This document shows positions 45,575 through 55,572 of a stretch of DNA of 64,000 nucleotides, piece by piece. The position numbers and the translations under genes are program-made. The notes beneath the pieces were generated by a model that was given only the letters and a program-made list of their open reading frames with translations, was not told where the DNA came from and ran no database searches. This DNA comes from Salegentibacter sp. (GTDB lineage Bacteria; Bacteroidota; Bacteroidia; Flavobacteriales; Flavobacteriaceae), in the NCBI GenBank assembly GCA_017795085.1, contig CP051246.1, positions 3,846,514 through 3,910,513 on the forward strand. Direction: 5' to 3'. Position 1 is the first letter of the stretch, and each line of letters opens with the position of its first letter.

Positions 45575-45995
45575 CATAAAATATAATAATCAAAGAAAGA
45601 GAATTAAACCGTACTCCATTCATTTAAAGTTTTTTATAAAAAATGACCTGAGCTTACTTTTATTAACATTTCATTAGTAAATAAAATCTACACTGCTCCT
45701 AATTGCAATTATATTAGAAATTCCCTACTTGTTTAAGATAAATCAAGCGCATTAGTTATCATTGATAAATAAATAAAGTGGAATTTAAAAGATCCATCCC
45801 TAAAATATCACCCTTTAATTATGTAACAGGAACTTAAGGAGTAAAATCTATAAAAAATTCCTGTGTTTTTCCTTAAACACTTTTTTAGGAATAAAGCCAC
45901 AGACAGCACAATCGATTATTACTGAAGCTTCACAAGAATATAGTAAAACACGCTTTAAAGAAATGAACCTTTAAGTAGAAAAGATAAACTCCAAA
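45575..45995. other. AT-rich intergenic stretch without recognisable gene
   Basis: About 420 bp between the susC3 regulatory block and the 2OG-oxygenase gene. I see no credible reading frame. A possible degenerate operator core (CAATCGATTATTA near 45909) shares ATCGATTA but lacks the palindrome. It marks the border of the pectin locus. Confidence 0.5.
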
Positions 45996-46649
45996 TTATC
46001 GGGTTTTAAGCCAGCCTGTTATGCTTAAACGAGATTTTTTTACAGGCCTTACTTCGTGTTCCAGTACCTGACTTTCAAAAATAACCACCCGTCCGGCTTT
46101 TGGGTAAATACTTTTAGTTGTTTCCTGCCCGTTCTCTTGCTGGTATATCACCAGTTCTCCGCCATTTTCAGGATTCCAACCTTCTTCATTTAAATAGCAA
46201 ACCAGAGAAAGTTTGCGGCGCCCGTCGTTTTGAAATGTATCAAGATGGCGTTTATAAAAAGTCCCTTCAGGATAAAGGGCATAATGAAATTCTTTAGTTA
46301 AAATCCCTAAAAAGCAGGTTTTATTAAGATAATCAACCAGGGCATTTATTTTCTGAAAAAAAAGGACTTCTGCCAGTCCGGCATTAGCTTCATCAATCCA
46401 CAAAATAAAATCTCCACGTACCGATTTTGCAACCAGTTCATTGGTTTTATTGCCTATGGCCGCTTTTTTAAATTCATTTTCTCTGTATTTTTCCTTCAGG
46501 GAATTTCTAAATAGCAAGACTTCTTCCGTAGTAAAAAAATTGTCGGCAATACAATACTGATTTTCTACCAGTTCGGAAATAACCTCTTCAAAATAAGGGT
46601 TTTCCTGAAATTCAAGCTGCTCATACAATTCATTCTCCTTCATCTTCAA
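45996..46649 (-). CDS. 2OG-Fe(II) oxygenase (prolyl 4-hydroxylase-like)
   Basis: A 217-residue protein with the double-stranded beta-helix oxygenase pattern: YKRHLDTFQNDGRRKLSLVC supplies the first His and the Asp of the iron site, and VIFESQVLEHEVRPVKKSRL supplies the distal His and the Arg that binds 2-oxoglutarate. NGGELVIY is also typical. Such proteins hydroxylate a protein or small-molecule substrate using 2-oxoglutarate, Fe(II) and oxygen; the substrate is unknown. It lies 23 bp behind thiF on the same strand and could be transcribed with the thi operon, but a functional link to thiamine is not shown. Confidence 0.85.
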   Translation of the reverse strand: MKMKENELYEQLEFQENPYFEEVISELVENQYCIADNFFTTEEVLLFRNSLKEKYRENEFKKAAIGNKTNELVAKSVRGDFILWIDEANAGLAEVLFFQKINALVDYLNKTCFLGILTKEFHYALYPEGTFYKRHLDTFQNDGRRKLSLVCYLNEEGWNPENGGELVIYQQENGQETTKSIYPKAGRVVIFESQVLEHEVRPVKKSRLSITGWLKTR

Positions 46650-46672
46650 CGATCAAAATTAAGGCTGTAAAT

Positions 46673-47743
46673 TTACGCCTTTTTATTATTGGTAAGCATA
46701 TTAAGCCCTCCTTTTAAGTTGTAAAATTTGTTCTTTGGGTAGAACTTTTTCAATAGGGAAATGGCCGCCTGACTTCTTTTCCCCGAAGCACAATATACCA
46801 ACACGGGATTTTCAGTATCAACCTCATCAATATTTTGTTCCAATTCTGCAAGAGGAATATGTTGCCCTCCAATATCAAATACTTCCCGCTCCTCAACACG
46901 ACGAACATCTAACAAGGAGAAAGTCTTTTTTTGTTGTTTATAATCTTCAAAAGAAAGTAAATCTTCAGGTATTTGACAACCTAGATCCAGCTCTTCAAGA
47001 ATTTTGATTTTTATATTTGGGTTTTTGGAAAACGGAAATATTTGTGCTTGCATATCAAGGGTATTAAAAAGAAATAATTTCCCGGAAAGCACCTCTCCTA
47101 CTCCAAAGATCATTTTTAAAACTTCGTTTGCTTGTAAATCCCCTATAATACCCGGCAGAATGCCTAAAACCCCAACTTCACTACAAGTAGGCATGGATTC
47201 TATACTAGTAGGTTCTGGAAACAAACAACGGTAAGTGGGACCATTTTGATAATTAAAGACCGAAACCTGGCCTTCAAATTTAAAAATAGAACCAAAGACC
47301 AAGGGTTTTCCTGTAATTACAGCAGCATCATTTGCCAGATACTTTGTGCTAAAGCTATCGCTACCTTCTACTATAATATCATATTCAGAAAAAATAGCTT
47401 TAGCATTCCTGGTCGAAAGACGTTCATAATAAGCCACAACTTCCAAAAACGAATTCATTTGCTGAAGTCGCTTTTTCGCTGCATACACTTTTGGTAATCC
47501 AATATCTTTTTCAGCATAGAGAATTTGGCGCTGCAAATTAGAAACCTCTACCACATCATCATCTATAATTCCAAGTTTCCCCACACCTGCAGCAGCAAGA
47601 TATTGCAAAACAGGACAACCAAGCCCCCCGGCACCAATTACGAGTACCTTTGCCTGCATAAGCTTTTCTTGTCCAGCTTCCCCTATCTCATCAAGCAGGC
47701 TGTGCCTTAGGTAACGTTGTTTTTCTCGCTTGGTTAGTCTCAT
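46673..47743 (-). CDS. thiF: ThiF/MoeB-type adenylyltransferase with C-terminal rhodanese domain
   Basis: A 356-residue protein. Residues 1-245 are a ThiF/MoeB adenylation domain: VIGAGGLGCPVLQYLAAAGV (nucleotide binding), SNLQRQILY and TCSEVGVLGILPGIIG with the conserved Cys. Residues 265-356 are a rhodanese domain with the active-site Cys in VYCASGKRS. In thiamine synthesis it adenylates the ThiS C-terminus and helps load sulfur. The usual zinc CxxC pairs are missing: CYRC reads TYRC, and the later CPxC reads NIKI. It lies 9 bp after thiH. Confidence 0.9.
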   Translation of the reverse strand: MRLTKREKQRYLRHSLLDEIGEAGQEKLMQAKVLVIGAGGLGCPVLQYLAAAGVGKLGIIDDDVVEVSNLQRQILYAEKDIGLPKVYAAKKRLQQMNSFLEVVAYYERLSTRNAKAIFSEYDIIVEGSDSFSTKYLANDAAVITGKPLVFGSIFKFEGQVSVFNYQNGPTYRCLFPEPTSIESMPTCSEVGVLGILPGIIGDLQANEVLKMIFGVGEVLSGKLFLFNTLDMQAQIFPFSKNPNIKIKILEELDLGCQIPEDLLSFEDYKQQKKTFSLLDVRRVEEREVFDIGGQHIPLAELEQNIDEVDTENPVLVYCASGKRSQAAISLLKKFYPKNKFYNLKGGLNMLTNNKKA

Positions 47744-47752
47744 ACAATTGTA

Positions 47753-48862
47753 TTACCAGGATTTTTCCCAATCTTTCCAAACCGGCTCTATTCCATTTTG
47801 ATGGAGCATCTCAGCGATAACTTCAGTACTTCTTTCATCAGAGATTTCAAACTGTTCCAATGATTGGGGCTCTACGACATAACCTCCCGGATTGGTTTTA
47901 GATTCTGCACTCATAGAATTAATACCCAAATGGGCCACATGATCACGAAAAACCTCGCTCTCCCGGGTAGAAATTGATAGTTCTACATCCTCATCCAGCA
48001 GACGGTAAGCGCAAATAAGCTGAAGTAAATCAGCATCGGTCATTTCAACTTTAGGCTCAAGTCCGCCGCTAAAAGGCCGAAGCCGGGGAAAAGAAATTGA
48101 ATAGCGGGTTTTCCAGTAGGTTTTTTGTAAATATTTAAGGTGTAAAGCGGTAAAAAAACTATCAGCACGCCAATCTTCCAGGCCAAAGAGCGCTCCTATT
48201 CCTACTTTATGGATTCCTGCCCTTCCTAATCTATCGGCAGTCGCCAAACGATAATCAAAATTCGATTTTTTACCTTTTGGATGATGGATTTTGTAAGTTT
48301 CCCTATGATAGGTTTCCTGATAGACCAGGGTTGCATAAAGTCCATCCTGAATCAATCTTTCGTATTCGTTCTGATCCAACGGCTGGATTTCTATAGAGAT
48401 ATTTGAAAAATATGACTTTAGGATTTGTATAGCATTGCTCATATAATCTACCCCAACTTTGCTATTGGCCTCTCCGGTTACCAAAAGGATATGATCGTAA
48501 CCTTTATTTTTTAAAAATTCAGCTTCCCTTTTAATTTCGTCATCGGTCAGGGTACGGCGGGGAATTTTATTCGTTAGGCTAAAGCCACAATAGGTACAAA
48601 TATTTTGGCACTCATTGCTCAAATACATAGGCGCATACATTTGCATGATGTTCCCAAAACGATTTTTGGTAATCTGCCTACTTTGTTTTGCCATTTGTTC
48701 CAGGTACGGTTTGGCAGCAGGAGAAATAAGCGCTTTAAAATCATCCAATCCGCGCTTTCGGTTTTGCAGGGCAAATTGAACATCAGCATCGCTTTTAGCA
48801 AAAATGCTTTCCAATTCCCGATCCCAGGAATATTCAGCTAATAACTTTTTAAAACTATTCAT
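47753..48862 (-). CDS. thiH: 2-iminoacetate synthase (radical SAM)
   Basis: A 369-residue radical-SAM enzyme with the cluster motif [11 protein letters not shown] (CxxxCxxC) near residue 84, then [15 protein letters not shown] and the ThiH-typical [14 protein letters not shown]. It cleaves tyrosine to dehydroglycine (2-iminoacetate) and p-cresol for thiazole formation, an oxygen-sensitive cytoplasmic reaction. The start overlaps the thiG stop by 8 bp. Choice of ThiH over glycine oxidase ThiO indicates the tyrosine-dependent branch. Confidence 0.95.
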   Translation of the reverse strand: MNSFKKLLAEYSWDRELESIFAKSDADVQFALQNRKRGLDDFKALISPAAKPYLEQMAKQSRQITKNRFGNIMQMYAPMYLSNECQNICTYCGFSLTNKIPRRTLTDDEIKREAEFLKNKGYDHILLVTGEANSKVGVDYMSNAIQILKSYFSNISIEIQPLDQNEYERLIQDGLYATLVYQETYHRETYKIHHPKGKKSNFDYRLATADRLGRAGIHKVGIGALFGLEDWRADSFFTALHLKYLQKTYWKTRYSISFPRLRPFSGGLEPKVEMTDADLLQLICAYRLLDEDVELSISTRESEVFRDHVAHLGINSMSAESKTNPGGYVVEPQSLEQFEISDERSTEVIAEMLHQNGIEPVWKDWEKSW

Positions 48863-49631
48863 ATAAAAATTGAGTTAAAGGGCTACTTGCCTCAGCTTTA
48901 TCACGTTGTGGTGCTAGTTGTGCATTAAAAGCCATTCTTCCCGCTTCCACCGCTTTTTTAAAAGCCTTGCTTATTTCAACGGGATTTGGGGAAACCGCAA
49001 TTGCAGTATTAACCAACACGGCATCAGCCCCCATTTCCATGGCATGTGCAGCGTGAGAAGGACTTCCTATTCCGGCATCTACAATTACCGGCACACGACT
49101 TTGCTCGATAATAATTTCTAAAAAATCTTGTGTTTTTAAACCTTTATTACTACCAATAGGTGCCCCAAGAGGCATAACACATTGTGCTCCTACCTCTTCC
49201 AGGCGCTTACATAAAACCGGATCGGCGTGGATATAAGGCATGACCACAAAACCTTGTTTAGCCAGGGTTTCACAAGCTTTTAAGGTTTCCACCGGATCGG
49301 GTAATAAGTATTTGGGATCGGGATGAATCTCCAGCTTTATCCAGTTCGTTTCCAATGCTTCCCGGGCCATTTGAGCCGCAAATATCGCTTCTTTGGCATT
49401 TCGTACTCCTGAAGTATTAGGAAGCAGGTTAATATAAGGGTCTTTTAAAGCCCCCAGCATTTGGTCGTTATCATTCTCTAGTTCAACCCGCTTGAGAGCC
49501 ACGGTTACCAGTTCACTTCCTGAAGCCAAAATGGCCTGCTGCATAATTTCAGAAGAGCTAAATTTACCTGTTCCCGTAAATAACCGGGAGGTAAAAACCT
49601 TATCTGCTATTTGTAAATTATCTTTTTTCAT
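48855..49631 (-). CDS. thiG: Thiazole synthase
   Basis: A 258-residue TIM-barrel protein with ThiG signatures: [18 protein letters not shown], the Schiff-base Lys region [51 protein letters not shown] and [20 protein letters not shown]. It condenses deoxyxylulose-5-phosphate, dehydroglycine and ThiS thiocarboxylate to the thiazole phosphate. It is coupled to thiH by overlap. A 97-bp gap without a clear gene separates it from thiE. Confidence 0.96.
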   Translation of the reverse strand: MKKDNLQIADKVFTSRLFTGTGKFSSSEIMQQAILASGSELVTVALKRVELENDNDQMLGALKDPYINLLPNTSGVRNAKEAIFAAQMAREALETNWIKLEIHPDPKYLLPDPVETLKACETLAKQGFVVMPYIHADPVLCKRLEEVGAQCVMPLGAPIGSNKGLKTQDFLEIIIEQSRVPVIVDAGIGSPSHAAHAMEMGADAVLVNTAIAVSPNPVEISKAFKKAVEAGRMAFNAQLAPQRDKAEASSPLTQFLYE

Positions 49632-49728
49632 CTGTACAAAATTTATAAATCATTGCTATCGTTTCGAAAGACTCTGTTTATACCGGTTAATATTGACCTT
49701 TCCTTCCGAATTCACTTCGGGATGCTCA

Positions 49729-50373
49729 TTAGGGGTTTCCGTAATAGTTATATGAAAATTGATTATATATATCCTGAATTATTTCTTCCGGTTGCTCATA
49801 ATCGGTAAGACATCCTGAAACTGCTATTCCATCAATACCAGCTTTTCGAAGCGACGGAAGATCTTGAGGGGTGATACCCCCAATGGCAATTACAGGAATT
49901 CCAACCCCTTTATTTCTAAGATTTCTTAACAACTTTTCATACCCCGAAACCCCAAGTATCGGACTTAATTTTTTTTTGGTTGTTGTAAACCGAAATGGTC
50001 CTAAACCTATATAATTTACCTGCTTCTTTACCAAAAGTTCACAATCCTGAAACGTATTGGCTGTTCCTCCAATAATTTTATCCGGGCCTAAGACTTCCCG
50101 GGCCTTCAGCACACATTGATCCTGCTTTCCTAAATGAACTCCGTGAGCATCTATTTTTTTTGCCACTTCGGGAAAATCGTTAATAATAAGTTTGACCTGA
50201 AAAGCTTCACAAATCTCCTTTGCGGTTTCAGCTGTTTTCAAAACAACTTTAAAAGATTCATCTTTAAGACGTAATTGAATCCAGTTTGCTCCGGAAGCAC
50301 ACATCCGCTGAATATTTTCCAAATGTGCTTCCGGGGTCCCCCCTTGTGATATGTAATGTAAATTTGAGATCAT
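49729..50373 (-). CDS. thiE: Thiamine-phosphate synthase
   Basis: A 214-residue TIM-barrel enzyme with full ThiE motifs: WIQLRLKDES, KLIINDFPEVAKK, DAHGVHLGKQDQ, IIGGTANTFQDC, GLGPFRFTTTKK (pyrophosphate loop) and VIAIGGITPQDL. It joins HMP pyrophosphate to thiazole phosphate to give thiamine phosphate. This is the complete one of two ThiE-family genes in the operon; the other (50518-51114) lacks key residues. It follows the thiD remnant. Confidence 0.93.
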   Translation of the reverse strand: MISNLHYISQGGTPEAHLENIQRMCASGANWIQLRLKDESFKVVLKTAETAKEICEAFQVKLIINDFPEVAKKIDAHGVHLGKQDQCVLKAREVLGPDKIIGGTANTFQDCELLVKKQVNYIGLGPFRFTTTKKKLSPILGVSGYEKLLRNLRNKGVGIPVIAIGGITPQDLPSLRKAGIDGIAVSGCLTDYEQPEEIIQDIYNQFSYNYYGNP

Positions 50374-50389
50374 AAAATGTGTTATCCGA

Positions 50390-50531
50390 CTAAACTAATA
50401 TTTGATGCCAAAAATTTTCTGTATAAGCTTTAGTGGTTTTGCCAGGTTTTAATCTCCGCCAAAAGCCCGGCCCCAGCTGTAGAATCCATCCCCACTAGGC
50501 TAAATACAAAAAGACGTTTAGGTATAGACAT
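50390..50531 (-). pseudogene. thiD: Truncated, frameshifted thiD (HMP-P kinase) remnant
   Basis: From the ATG at 50531, overlapping the stop of the upstream ThiE-like gene by 14 bp, the frame reads MSIPKRLFVFSLVGMDSTAG and continues AGLLAEIKTWQNH before a TAA at 50430. This is the first about 33 residues of ThiD, with GMDSTAGAG in place of the family GSDSSGGAG substrate motif. Shifting one base continues as TKAYTENFWHQILV to a TAG at 50390, which may be rejoined ThiD sequence after an internal deletion. The remaining about 220 residues are gone. The overlap with the upstream gene shows that it was once an operon member. Confidence 0.78.
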
Positions 50532-51114
50532 TCTGATACGTTTTATAGATTTCTTCAAAACTTTGCACAGGATCTTCAGCAAGCCAAACAGCCCCAAGCA
50601 CCGCCATTCCTTTATAGCCCATAGCTTTGATTTTTTGTATATTTTCCGGCCGCACCCCGCCCAGGGCAATCAATTTTTCCCTACGACCATTTACATTAAA
50701 ATTTCGGCCTTGATAATTTTTTTTGGAAACAGAAGTGAACACCGGACTTAAAAAAGCATAATCAAATAAAATCGCTTCTTTTTTTAGTTTCCCCAGCTCG
50801 TGAAAAGCAGAGCTTACACTTAGGTTTTTTCTTCTGAATTTTTCTACATAAACTACTGTTTCCCTGTTTTCCAACCGGAAACTTTCTTTAAGATGAATTC
50901 CCTTAACGGGGAAAACTTCAGCACATTGGTGATGCTGATGAAGCACCATTTTCTGAAGGTATTTTTCTTCAAAAAAAGAAAGCCATACTTTAAGTTCATT
51001 TTCACTTATCCCGGGTTTTCTAACATGTAAAAGAGACAAGCCATTATTAAAAAAATAAATGAGTTGTTCCTTTTCATTCATCAAATTTTCTTCCGCAGTA
51101 AACAAAATGAACAT
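50518..51114 (-). CDS. ThiE/TenI-family paralogue
   Basis: A 198-residue protein of the thiamine-phosphate-synthase/TenI superfamily: LSLLHVRKPGIS, VKGIHLKESFR, SPVFTSVSKKNYQGRNF and IALGGVRPENIQKIKAMGY. The ThiE residues for HMP-PP binding and catalysis (the ND of NDR and the GxxD of HLGQxD) are missing. It may therefore be a TenI-like thiazole tautomerase, as known for TenI in Bacillus, rather than a synthase. It is 11 bp after thiC and overlaps the thiD remnant. Confidence 0.8.
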   Translation of the reverse strand: MFILFTAEENLMNEKEQLIYFFNNGLSLLHVRKPGISENELKVWLSFFEEKYLQKMVLHQHHQCAEVFPVKGIHLKESFRLENRETVVYVEKFRRKNLSVSSAFHELGKLKKEAILFDYAFLSPVFTSVSKKNYQGRNFNVNGRREKLIALGGVRPENIQKIKAMGYKGMAVLGAVWLAEDPVQSFEEIYKTYQNVYT

Positions 51115-51125
51115 CCCAGAGGTAT

Positions 51126-52994
<1,869 letters not shown>

Positions 52995-53040
52995 TTAGTT
53001 ATTTTACATGTTCAGGAGAAAAATTTCCGTTCAATTAATT

Positions 53041-53244
53041 TTACCCGCCCTGGGTAGCTCTAATTATGAGTATGTTCTCACCTTCTGCCAATTGATATCG
53101 GCTCCAGTTTATTTTGGAAATAATTTGATTATTTACAGCTACAGCAATTCCTTTATCAGAAATATCAAGCTGGGTTAGCAAATCCTGAAGATTAGTATTT
53201 AAATTAAATTTATGTGCAGTATTATTTACGTTTACAGTTATCAT
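53041..53244 (-). CDS. thiS: Sulfur-carrier protein ThiS
   Basis: A 67-residue ubiquitin-like protein starting MITVNVNNTAHKF and ending in ATQGG, the C-terminal Gly-Gly that is adenylated by ThiF and converted to a thiocarboxylate. Internal KGIAVAVNNQII is typical of ThiS. It is the first gene after the TPP riboswitch and 58 bp before thiC. Confidence 0.95.
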   Translation of the reverse strand: MITVNVNNTAHKFNLNTNLQDLLTQLDISDKGIAVAVNNQIISKINWSRYQLAEGENILIIRATQGG

Positions 53245-53349
53245 TTTTTAAAATTTAATAGCTGTAAACCCAAGGGGAGGTTCCTAAAGAAAAAGTAAGT
53301 TCAAAATCACCAAACTCGCGAAATGAGTGTATGGATAAATACAAGAAAC

Positions 53350-53420
53350 ACTTTTCCCTTCGCCGGTATTACCCGGAATCAGGTTCAAAGGGTTTTATCT
53401 CAGCCAAAAAGGCACCCCTA
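53350..53420 (-). ncRNA. TPP riboswitch (THI element)
   Basis: Minus strand from 53420: AGGGGTGCC, then GGCTGAGA, ACCC, TTGAACCTGAT and GGGTAATACCGGCGAAGGGA, the conserved core of the thiamine pyrophosphate aptamer in the right order. It lies about 105 nt upstream of thiS. The intervening leader (with AGGAACCTCCCCTTGG) probably forms the expression platform. Binding of TPP is expected to lower expression of the whole thi operon. Confidence 0.96.
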
Positions 53421-53433
53421 AAGTTTACGATTT

Positions 53434-53441
53434 CAAATATA
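53434..53441 (-). promoter_or_regulatory. Probable thi operon -7 box
   Basis: TATATTTG on the minus strand fits TAnnTTTG exactly and would place the transcription start just before the TPP aptamer. No TTTG box lies at the usual 18-20 bp upstream spacing. The rest of 53442-53590 shows no gene. Confidence 0.5.
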
Positions 53442-53590
53442 AGGGATTTTTAACGGGATTTAAAAACAAATAATCCAGAATCTTTTTATGAGCTTAATCA
53501 CTTCAGTACAAACCCATAACGCATTCAAAATAAGTCTTAACCTGTTTTAATGCAGCCCTCAGGAAATAAAATACATTGAATGGGATTTAA

Positions 53591-53598
53591 TACCTTTG
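53591..53598 (+). promoter_or_regulatory. Probable queD -7 box
   Basis: TACCTTTG fits TAnnTTTG and ends 14 bp before the queD ATG, implying a very short leader. A TTG lies only 12 bp upstream (53576-53578), so the -33 part is unconvincing. Confidence 0.45.
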
Positions 53599-53612
53599 TA
53601 AAAAATTAAAAG

Positions 53613-54098
53613 ATGTCTAAAATAAGGATTACCAAACAATTCTCTTTTGAAACCGGCCATGCCCTTTACGGTTATGACGGGAAATGCCGTAATGTTCACG
53701 GCCACAGCTATAAATTGAATGTTACGGTAATTGGCACGCCGATAGGCGATAGTGATCATGTAAAACTTGGGATGGTAATTGATTTTGGTGATTTAAAATA
53801 TATTGTAAAATCTGAAATTGTAGATAAGTTTGATCACGCCACGGTTTTTAATAAAAATACCCCTCATGTAAAACTTGCTGAAGAATTAAAAAACCACGGG
53901 CACAATGTAATTCTAGTAGATTACCAACCTACCAGCGAAAATATGGTGATAGATTTTGCTGAAAAAATCAGCAAACATTTACCAGCACATGTTCAGTTAC
54001 ATTCTCTAAAGCTACATGAAACCGAATCGAGCTTTGCAGAATGGTATGCAGCAGATCAAAGAGTACCAAAAGCCCCCCAGCCCCCTAAGGGGGAGTAA
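53613..54098 (+). CDS. queD: 6-carboxytetrahydropterin synthase (QueD/PTPS family)
   Basis: A 161-residue protein of the 6-pyruvoyltetrahydropterin synthase family: FSFETGHALYGYDGKCRNVH supplies the first zinc His and the catalytic Cys; HGHSYKLNV supplies the other zinc ligands; FDHATVFN and LHETESSFAEWY are further family pieces. QueD makes carboxytetrahydropterin for queuosine and other deazaguanines; flavobacterial PTPS genes are usually annotated this way. The last nine residues (KAPQPPKGE) are encoded by a C/G-rich palindromic repeat and look like an acquired tail. Confidence 0.9.
   Translation: MSKIRITKQFSFETGHALYGYDGKCRNVHGHSYKLNVTVIGTPIGDSDHVKLGMVIDFGDLKYIVKSEIVDKFDHATVFNKNTPHVKLAEELKNHGHNVILVDYQPTSENMVIDFAEKISKHLPAHVQLHSLKLHETESSFAEWYAADQRVPKAPQPPKGE
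54074..54093. repeat. C/G-rich palindromic repeat inside the queD 3' end
   Basis: CCCCCAGCCCCCTAAGGGGG lies across the last codons of queD and can fold as a small hairpin (CCCCC/GGGGG around TAA). Its composition differs sharply from the AT-rich surroundings and resembles short dispersed REP-like palindromes of flavobacterial genomes. Confidence 0.5.
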
Positions 54099-54125
54099 CT
54101 CAAGAAAAAGGGGTTTTACACTCTC

Positions 54126-54158
54126 AGCCCTCACAAGTTTTGAAAACCTGTGAGGGCT
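54126..54158. repeat. Palindromic REP-like hairpin between queD and lpxH
   Basis: AGCCCTCACA and TGTGAGGGCT form a perfect 10-bp stem around AGTTTTGAAAACC, which contains a further near-palindrome. It could end queD transcription, though T residues begin only about 10 nt later. The form (CCTCACA...TGTGAGG) looks like a dispersed repeat family. Confidence 0.6.
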
Positions 54159-54198
54159 ACTGCTAAATTTTTTATATTTACCATTCACAAATTACGCA

Positions 54199-54951
54199 AT
54201 GACCATCCCAAAAGGCAAAAAAGTTTATTTTTCAAGTGACAACCATCTTGGTGCTCCTACTCAGGAGGAAAGTCGGCCGCGAGAAGTCCGGTTTGTAAAA
54301 TGGCTGGATGAGATAAAAGAAGACGCTGCTGCTATTTTTTTATTAGGCGATCTTTTTGATTTTTGGTTTGAATATAAACATGCTGTTCCTAAAGGTTTTG
54401 TAAGGGTTTTAGGAAAACTTGCCGAAATAAAAGACAGCGGTATACCGATATACTTTTTTGTTGGAAATCACGATTTATGGATGCGAAATTACTTTGAGGA
54501 TGAGCTAAATATTCCCGTCTTTCATAAACCAAAAGAATTTCAATTTAACAACAAAAATTTTCTAATAGGCCACGGTGATGGACTCGGCCCCGGTGACCAT
54601 GGCTACAAACGGATGAAAAAGGTTTTTACCAACCCGTTTTCAAAATGGCTCTATCGTTGGCTTCATCCGGATTTGGGCATTCCACTAGCACAATATTTTT
54701 CAGTAAAAAATAAAGCGATTTCCGGAGATGAAGAACAGGAGTTTTTAGGGGCGGAGAAAGAGTGGCTTATTCAATATTGCTACCGTAAACTGGAAGAAAA
54801 ACATTACGATTATTTTATTTTTGGCCATCGGCATCTGCCTTTAGAAATTGATCTAAACGAAAAATCTACTTACCTCAACACCGGAGATTGGTTACATCAT
54901 TATACCTATGCGATTTTTGATGGCAATAAATTAGAGTTAAAGAAATTATAA
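54199..54951 (+). CDS. lpxH: UDP-2,3-diacylglucosamine diphosphatase
   Basis: A 250-residue calcineurin-type phosphoesterase with metal motifs SDNHLG, LLGDLFDFWFEY, VGNHDLWM, IGHGDGLGPGD and FGHRHLPLE. The FDFWFEY and GDGLGPGDHGYK segments are typical of LpxH. It removes UMP from UDP-2,3-diacylglucosamine in lipid A synthesis at the inner membrane. It is separated from queD by repeats and is probably transcribed on its own. Confidence 0.93.
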   Translation: MTIPKGKKVYFSSDNHLGAPTQEESRPREVRFVKWLDEIKEDAAAIFLLGDLFDFWFEYKHAVPKGFVRVLGKLAEIKDSGIPIYFFVGNHDLWMRNYFEDELNIPVFHKPKEFQFNNKNFLIGHGDGLGPGDHGYKRMKKVFTNPFSKWLYRWLHPDLGIPLAQYFSVKNKAISGDEEQEFLGAEKEWLIQYCYRKLEEKHYDYFIFGHRHLPLEIDLNEKSTYLNTGDWLHHYTYAIFDGNKLELKKL

Positions 54952-55067
54952 ATTGCTTGATAATCGAAGAATAGTTTATTTTCCCTCTTTTTCGACGAAT
55001 TATAATTTCGCTGAAGTCATTAATAAGCTTATCAAACCAATGCCTTATATCGAAGCGTACTTAAAGT

Positions 55068-55421
55068 TTAATTCCTTCCACATCCATTTACATATTCTTC
55101 CAGATTTAATTTGAACAATGTACCTTCAATTAGGTCTGCAATTTCCATAAGTTCGGCACGGGTTACGGTAAAATCCATTTTATCCAAAGGTGACCTCAAC
55201 AGGATATTACGGCAATGTTTTCCTTTTGGACAATATCCGCAAAAATAAGTTTTGGTGGTTTTTATATTTTCTGAAAACAATTTTATTTCACCAGGAAACA
55301 GGTAAAAACCCATATTTTTAATTACCATTTGTACCCGGCGCGAATCGGTATTTGGAACATGCTTTTTCCACTTAAAAGCGATTCCGGTTTGATTATGGTA
55401 TATGATCTCAACATCATCCAT
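55068..55421 (-). CDS. Small protein with CxxCxxxxxC cluster, unknown function
   Basis: 117 residues, not recognised. The middle holds YFCGYCPKGKHCRNILLRSP, a compact Cys-x2-Cys-x5-Cys group, with one more Cys near the C-terminus (NGCGRN); together these could bind zinc or an iron-sulfur cluster. There is no signal peptide or membrane segment. It lies alone between lpxH and recJ on the minus strand with 146-151 bp gaps on either side. The reading frame is convincing from composition and the absence of a competing frame. Confidence 0.65.
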   Translation of the reverse strand: MDDVEIIYHNQTGIAFKWKKHVPNTDSRRVQMVIKNMGFYLFPGEIKLFSENIKTTKTYFCGYCPKGKHCRNILLRSPLDKMDFTVTRAELMEIADLIEGTLFKLNLEEYVNGCGRN

Positions 55422-55572
55422 AGTTGAAAACTTTGCTCATTAAATGAGATTAAATACGCTCAGGCATTCTGAAAATAAAGAATGATATTTTAACTCATCC
55501 TTTTGAACTTAACCTGAACTTCTTGATTCAAATATAAAATTTTTATTTAAAATGAATCTAAATAGAAAGGGT

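Noticed and set aside
45901..45925. Fifth operator near 45909 (CAATCGATTATTA)
   Set aside because: It shares ATCGATTA but the other half-site is wrong and no TAnnTTTG box abuts it.
49632..49728. Possible small gene or riboswitch between thiE and thiG
   Set aside because: No conserved aptamer core and no credible frame; only a weak hairpin around TTCACTTCGG.
50430..50669. 79-codon minus-strand open frame as a new small gene
   Set aside because: Its first 46 codons are out of frame inside the ThiE-like gene; only the last 33 codons resemble a real protein (the ThiD N-terminus), so it is treated as a remnant from the ATG at 50531.
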